In this document: one piece after another, positions 61,720 through 64,000 of the stretch
How positions within the stretch are numbered: position 1 is the first letter of the stretch
Layout: each line of letters begins with the position of its first letter
Assembly (NCBI GenBank): GCA_963832785.1
Contig: CAWHVF010000006.1
Span: forward strand, 357,940-421,939
From: CAWBRT01 sp963832785
Lineage (GTDB): Bacteria; Acidobacteriota; Terriglobia; Terriglobales; Acidobacteriaceae
Direction of reading: 5' to 3'
DNA length: 64,000 nucleotides
Program-made: the position numbers and the translations under genes
Notes under the pieces: model-generated
Seen by the model: only the letters and a program-made list of their open reading frames with translations
The model's database searches: none
What the model was told of the DNA's origin: nothing

Positions 61720-61765
61720 AGCGGGTGCCCTACCTTAGCTTCTTTTGCTAGGGTGGGGTTGTTTT
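61720..61765. repeat. GTGCCCTACC...TAGGGTGGGG palindrome after the ATPase operon
   Basis: GGGTGCCCTACCTTAGC and GCTAGGGTGGGG (61720-61758) form a hairpin with a T-rich loop; GTTTTT follows at 61759. It lies 40 bases after the operon and could terminate it. Confidence 0.5.
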
Positions 61766-61844
61766 TGCGGCCACGCGAGAGCTGCCAGGGCTTGAGGCGA
61801 CATGCCGAATCAGATATGCTTGATTTGCCGATAGCAGGCGATGT

Positions 61845-61871
61845 AGAGCGATTGCCGCCGGGCAATCGCCA
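61845..61871 (+). other. tRNA-Arg-like fragment upstream of the tRNA gene
   Basis: GTAGAGCGATTGCCGCCGGG (61847) copies the D-stem/anticodon-stem part of the tRNA at 61884 (ATAGAGCGATTGCCTCCGGA). Thirteen bases, TAGAGCGATTGCC, are identical. The fragment continues as GCAATCGCC and can fold into its own hairpin. Confidence 0.5.
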
Positions 61872-61883
61872 CTTTCAACTTAG

Positions 61884-61960
61884 GCGCCCGTAGCTCAGAT
61901 GGATAGAGCGATTGCCTCCGGAGCAATAGGTCGGGAGTTCGAATCTCTCCGGGCGCGCCA
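61884..61960 (+). tRNA. tRNA-Arg (anticodon CCG)
   Basis: 77 bases with encoded CCA. The acceptor stem GCGCCCG pairs with CGGGCGC, the discriminator is G. The D-arm contains AGCTCAGATGGATAGAGC. The anticodon arm is ATTGC-CTCCGGA-GCAAT, giving anticodon CCG for codon CGG. The T-arm contains GGTTCGAATC-like sequence (GAGTTCGAATCTC). All cloverleaf stems form. Confidence 0.97.
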
Positions 61961-62308
61961 GTTGCATTCCCTCTAAACTCACCTGTTGTGCTGTCTAATC
62001 TCAATTTGATCCGGGCAGGCAGGATAGCTGCAACTCTCGCCCTTACTCTCCTACGCTGGCGGGAGCACGGCTGCCTTGGCGCCAGGGTCGATCTTGGACC
62101 TCCAACGCGGTGGTTCTTCCCCGTGGTCTGCTGATCATGACGGCGCGCCGAGCTTGGCCGAGTGCGCCAGCGCCGCGTTCGTTTTTGTTGCGGGTGGACC
62201 AGGACGGGAAAACGATTACCCCAGTAACCTGCTTGTCGGCTTGTCGCAGTTACAGCGTCAGGGTATAACAGTAGCGGCCCCACCCCGGCGGTCGCAAAGG
62301 AGGCAGAG
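61961..62308. other. Intergenic region between tRNA-Arg and the PilZ gene
   Basis: About 350 bases. I see no gene, no clear terminator and no repeat of the families found elsewhere. AGGAGG at 62298-62303 belongs to the next gene. A promoter for the PilZ gene probably lies in the more AT-rich part near 62255-62280. Confidence 0.4.
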
Positions 62309-62986
62309 TTGTCGGCGGCAAGCAAAGGTCCGGCGGAGAAAGGCAGCCAGTCGCGGCGCGACATCGAGCTCCCGGTTCGCATCTGGGGGATGGATGCCTC
62401 CGGCCGTCCCTTCATGCAGACGGCGCGCACCGTTCGTGCCGGGCCGCTGCGGGCCTATATCGCCGGCGTCAAGCACGAGCTGCTGGCAGGCGAGATTATC
62501 GGCGTCGGCTACCAGGACCGCAAGGGCCGTTTCGCCGTGGTTTCGGTCGGCGAGGGCGGAACTCCGGAAGCCGGCAAAATTGAAGTCCGTCCCCTTGACC
62601 TGGTTCAGGATTTCTGGAAGCTGGACTTCGGCCCATCTCAAGGGAAGCGGCCGAACGAGCGCCGCGGCGCCGCGCGCTTTTCCTGCCGCGGCTCCATATC
62701 CTTCCGCCAAGGGGAGGGAAGTCGCGGCTCAATGTCCGCCCCGGTGACCGACATCAGTTTGACCGGCTGCTACGTCGAGCTGCTGACCACGCTGCGGGTC
62801 GGCACCATCATTACCGCCTTGCTGCACATCGAGGAGCTTACCTTCGGTTGCACCGCCGAGGTCCGCACCTCGCATCCGGGGGTGGGCATGGGGATCAAAT
62901 TTCTGCAGATAGATGAAGCGGAGCAGGCTACGTTGCGGCAGCTTGTGGGCCGCCTCGCCAAACGTTCGTCTACAGCCAAATCATAG
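62309..62986 (+). CDS. PilZ-domain protein
   Basis: 225 residues from a TTG start that stands 6 bases after a perfect AGGAGG. The C-terminal domain (about 115-215) contains NERRGAARFSCRGSISFRQG, with the RxxxR-type c-di-GMP motif, and PVTDISLTGCYVELLTTLRV, matching the DxSxxG motif. GMGIKFLQIDEAEQATLRQL is the usual PilZ end. The N-terminal part (RRDIELPVRIWGMDASGRPF) resembles a second, degenerate PilZ domain. It likely responds to c-di-GMP; its target is unknown. Confidence 0.87.
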   Translation: MSAASKGPAEKGSQSRRDIELPVRIWGMDASGRPFMQTARTVRAGPLRAYIAGVKHELLAGEIIGVGYQDRKGRFAVVSVGEGGTPEAGKIEVRPLDLVQDFWKLDFGPSQGKRPNERRGAARFSCRGSISFRQGEGSRGSMSAPVTDISLTGCYVELLTTLRVGTIITALLHIEELTFGCTAEVRTSHPGVGMGIKFLQIDEAEQATLRQLVGRLAKRSSTAKS

Positions 62987-63125
62987 AGGACCAGGAAGAT
63001 AGCGCCATCTCTTTGGTGAGTTCAGCAACCAGCACCCGGCAATTAGCATCCTGAGCGCTGACGGGCGGAGTTCAGCCTGTAACGGCTGCAGGCAGGCTCG
63101 CGATTGTGGCCACCGGCCGCATGTC

Positions 63126-64000
63126 TTAGGTCGAGTAATCCGCGTTGATGTGCACGTAATCGACCGTCAGGTCGCAGCTCAGATAGGTGAGCGACGCTTT
63201 GCCCCGCCCGAGCCGCACCGTGATTTCGTATTCGCGCTGTTGCATGTGCTCGTGGGCGGCGGCCTTGTCGTAGGCGACCGCCTGCCCCGCCCGGCAAACC
63301 TGGTGCGGACCGATGAAGACGCTGATGCGCTCCATGTCACAGGCTACCGGCGAATTGCCGATGGCGCAAAGAATCCTGCCCCAGTTGGGATCGCAACCCG
63401 CCCAGGCGGTTTTCACCAGCGGAGAATTGGCGATGGCGCGCCCGATAATGCGCGCCTCCTCCATCGACTTGGCCTGCTCGATGCGCAGGCGCACCAGGTG
63501 CCTGGCGCCCTCGCCGTCGCCCGCCACTTGCGCCGCCAGCGAGCCGCAAACCTGCGCCAGCGCAAGCTGAAACTGCTTCTTCACACCCGGCTGGCTGAGC
63601 TTGACGCCCGACTTGCCGCTGGCCAGCAGCAGCACGGTGTCGTTGGTCGAGGTGTCGCCGTCGACGGAGATGCAATTGAAGCTGGCGTCGACGGCCGGCC
63701 GCAGGGCCGCCTGCAGCGCTGCGGCGCTGGCCTCCAGGTCCGTAAACAGGTACACCAGCATGGTGGCCATCCGGGGATGGATCATGCCGGAACCCTTGGC
63801 CGCGCCTGCCAGGCTCACTTCCTTGCCGCGCACGCGGAAGCGGGCGGCGGCGATCTTGCGCGCGGTGTCGGTGGTCATGATCGCCTCGGCGAAGCTCAAC
63901 AGCGCCGCCGGTGAATCCGAGCGGCCGGCCAGCGCCGCCGGCAGAGCGCGCACCAGTTTTTCGGCAGGCAGGGGAACACCTATGATTCCCGTCGACGAGG
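63126..64000 (-). CDS. argJ: Glutamate N-acetyltransferase/amino-acid N-acetyltransferase ArgJ (partial, 5' end outside window)
   Basis: The frame is open to the right edge, about 291 codons of the roughly 400 expected, so the N-terminus is missing. STGIIGVPLPAEKL near the edge is the oxyanion/loop region. The autocleavage site is AAKGSGMIHPRMATMLVYLF with the nucleophilic Thr after Ala. NCISVDGDTSTNDTVLLLAS, WAGCDPNWGRILCAIGNSP and YLSCDLTVDYVHINADYST at the end are diagnostic. It recycles the acetyl group in arginine synthesis. The break between the alpha and beta chains falls inside the window. Confidence 0.95.
   Translation of the reverse strand, partial: SSTGIIGVPLPAEKLVRALPAALAGRSDSPAALLSFAEAIMTTDTARKIAAARFRVRGKEVSLAGAAKGSGMIHPRMATMLVYLFTDLEASAAALQAALRPAVDASFNCISVDGDTSTNDTVLLLASGKSGVKLSQPGVKKQFQLALAQVCGSLAAQVAGDGEGARHLVRLRIEQAKSMEEARIIGRAIANSPLVKTAWAGCDPNWGRILCAIGNSPVACDMERISVFIGPHQVCRAGQAVAYDKAAAHEHMQQREYEITVRLGRGKASLTYLSCDLTVDYVHINADYST

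Noticed and set aside
61805..62430. 206-codon minus-strand frame over tRNA-Arg with a peptide like those often misannotated near tRNAs
   Set aside because: It runs antisense through the tRNA (GAPGEIRTPDLLLRRQ type peptide), a common artefact of tRNA genes.

Overview
The window is a GC-rich, gene-dense piece of a diderm bacterial chromosome. LpxD (lipid A synthesis), an Mpl/LD-carboxypeptidase pair (peptidoglycan recycling), heme A synthesis genes (ctaA/ctaB), BshA (bacillithiol) and several layers of intergenic palindromic repeats together suggest a soil-type Acidobacteriota (Terriglobia/Koribacter-like). This assignment is inference from gene content; no rRNA gene is present. I found no prophage, transposase gene, integrase or CRISPR array.

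Layout. 1-2092 (minus): a sigma factor and its membrane anti-sigma-like partner, which runs off the left edge. 2394-6283 (plus): a secreted ARPP-1-like protein, then LD-carboxypeptidase and Mpl. 6500-9913 (minus): a DedA-like membrane protein, a REC response regulator, LpxD and a conserved hypothetical. 10383-17027 (plus): a CCA-adding-type nucleotidyltransferase with a Lys/Ala/Pro-rich tail, DnaE and AccA. 17414-23242: a TPR protein, HAD phosphatase, lytic transglycosylase, flippase-like membrane protein, NrdR and NAD-isocitrate dehydrogenase. 23346-29601: HAD and MobA-like enzymes, a beta-propeller protein, a GH99-like lipoprotein, a VOC protein, two genes that look less GC-rich, and SSB. 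29939-34354 (minus): a cytochrome-oxidase assembly block (ctaA, ctaB, two ABC genes, DUF420). 34578-46244: housekeeping and stress genes, namely an IscU-like scaffold, MutT, AlaX, a LytS-like kinase, BshA with a YdjC deacetylase, AKR, M20 amidohydrolase and SDR. 46658-54064: hypC-D-E-A-B-F plus a hydrogenase maturation protease, with no hydrogenase structural gene in view. 54253-57722: a HEAT-repeat protein and CstA. 58682-61682: an operon of small hydrophobic proteins and two ArsA/Get3-like ATPases. The right end holds tRNA-Arg(CCG), a PilZ protein and a partial argJ.

The most unusual locus is 58682-61682. Two 91-residue paralogues, an 84-residue protein translationally coupled to the first, and two single-domain ArsA/Get3-type ATPases lie in one orientation. 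Neither ATPase contains a cysteine, so neither has the arsenite site of ArsA or the Get3 CxxC. The second ATPase has Asn where the family has its catalytic switch I Asp, and it carries a one-base frameshift. A membrane-protein targeting or membrane-assembly function is an inference.

The second theme is repeats. Short palindromes of the CCCCGGCAA...TTGCCGGGG type occur between genes and also in frame inside hypF, the alaX-like gene and the GH99-like gene. At least two MITE-like families can be seen (ends AGTGGGTCAGTTTA and TGTCATGCTGAG). Low-complexity arms (AATCAAAAATC, GAAACTTGAAACTC, AACTAAGAAC) appear as inverted pairs around other repeats.
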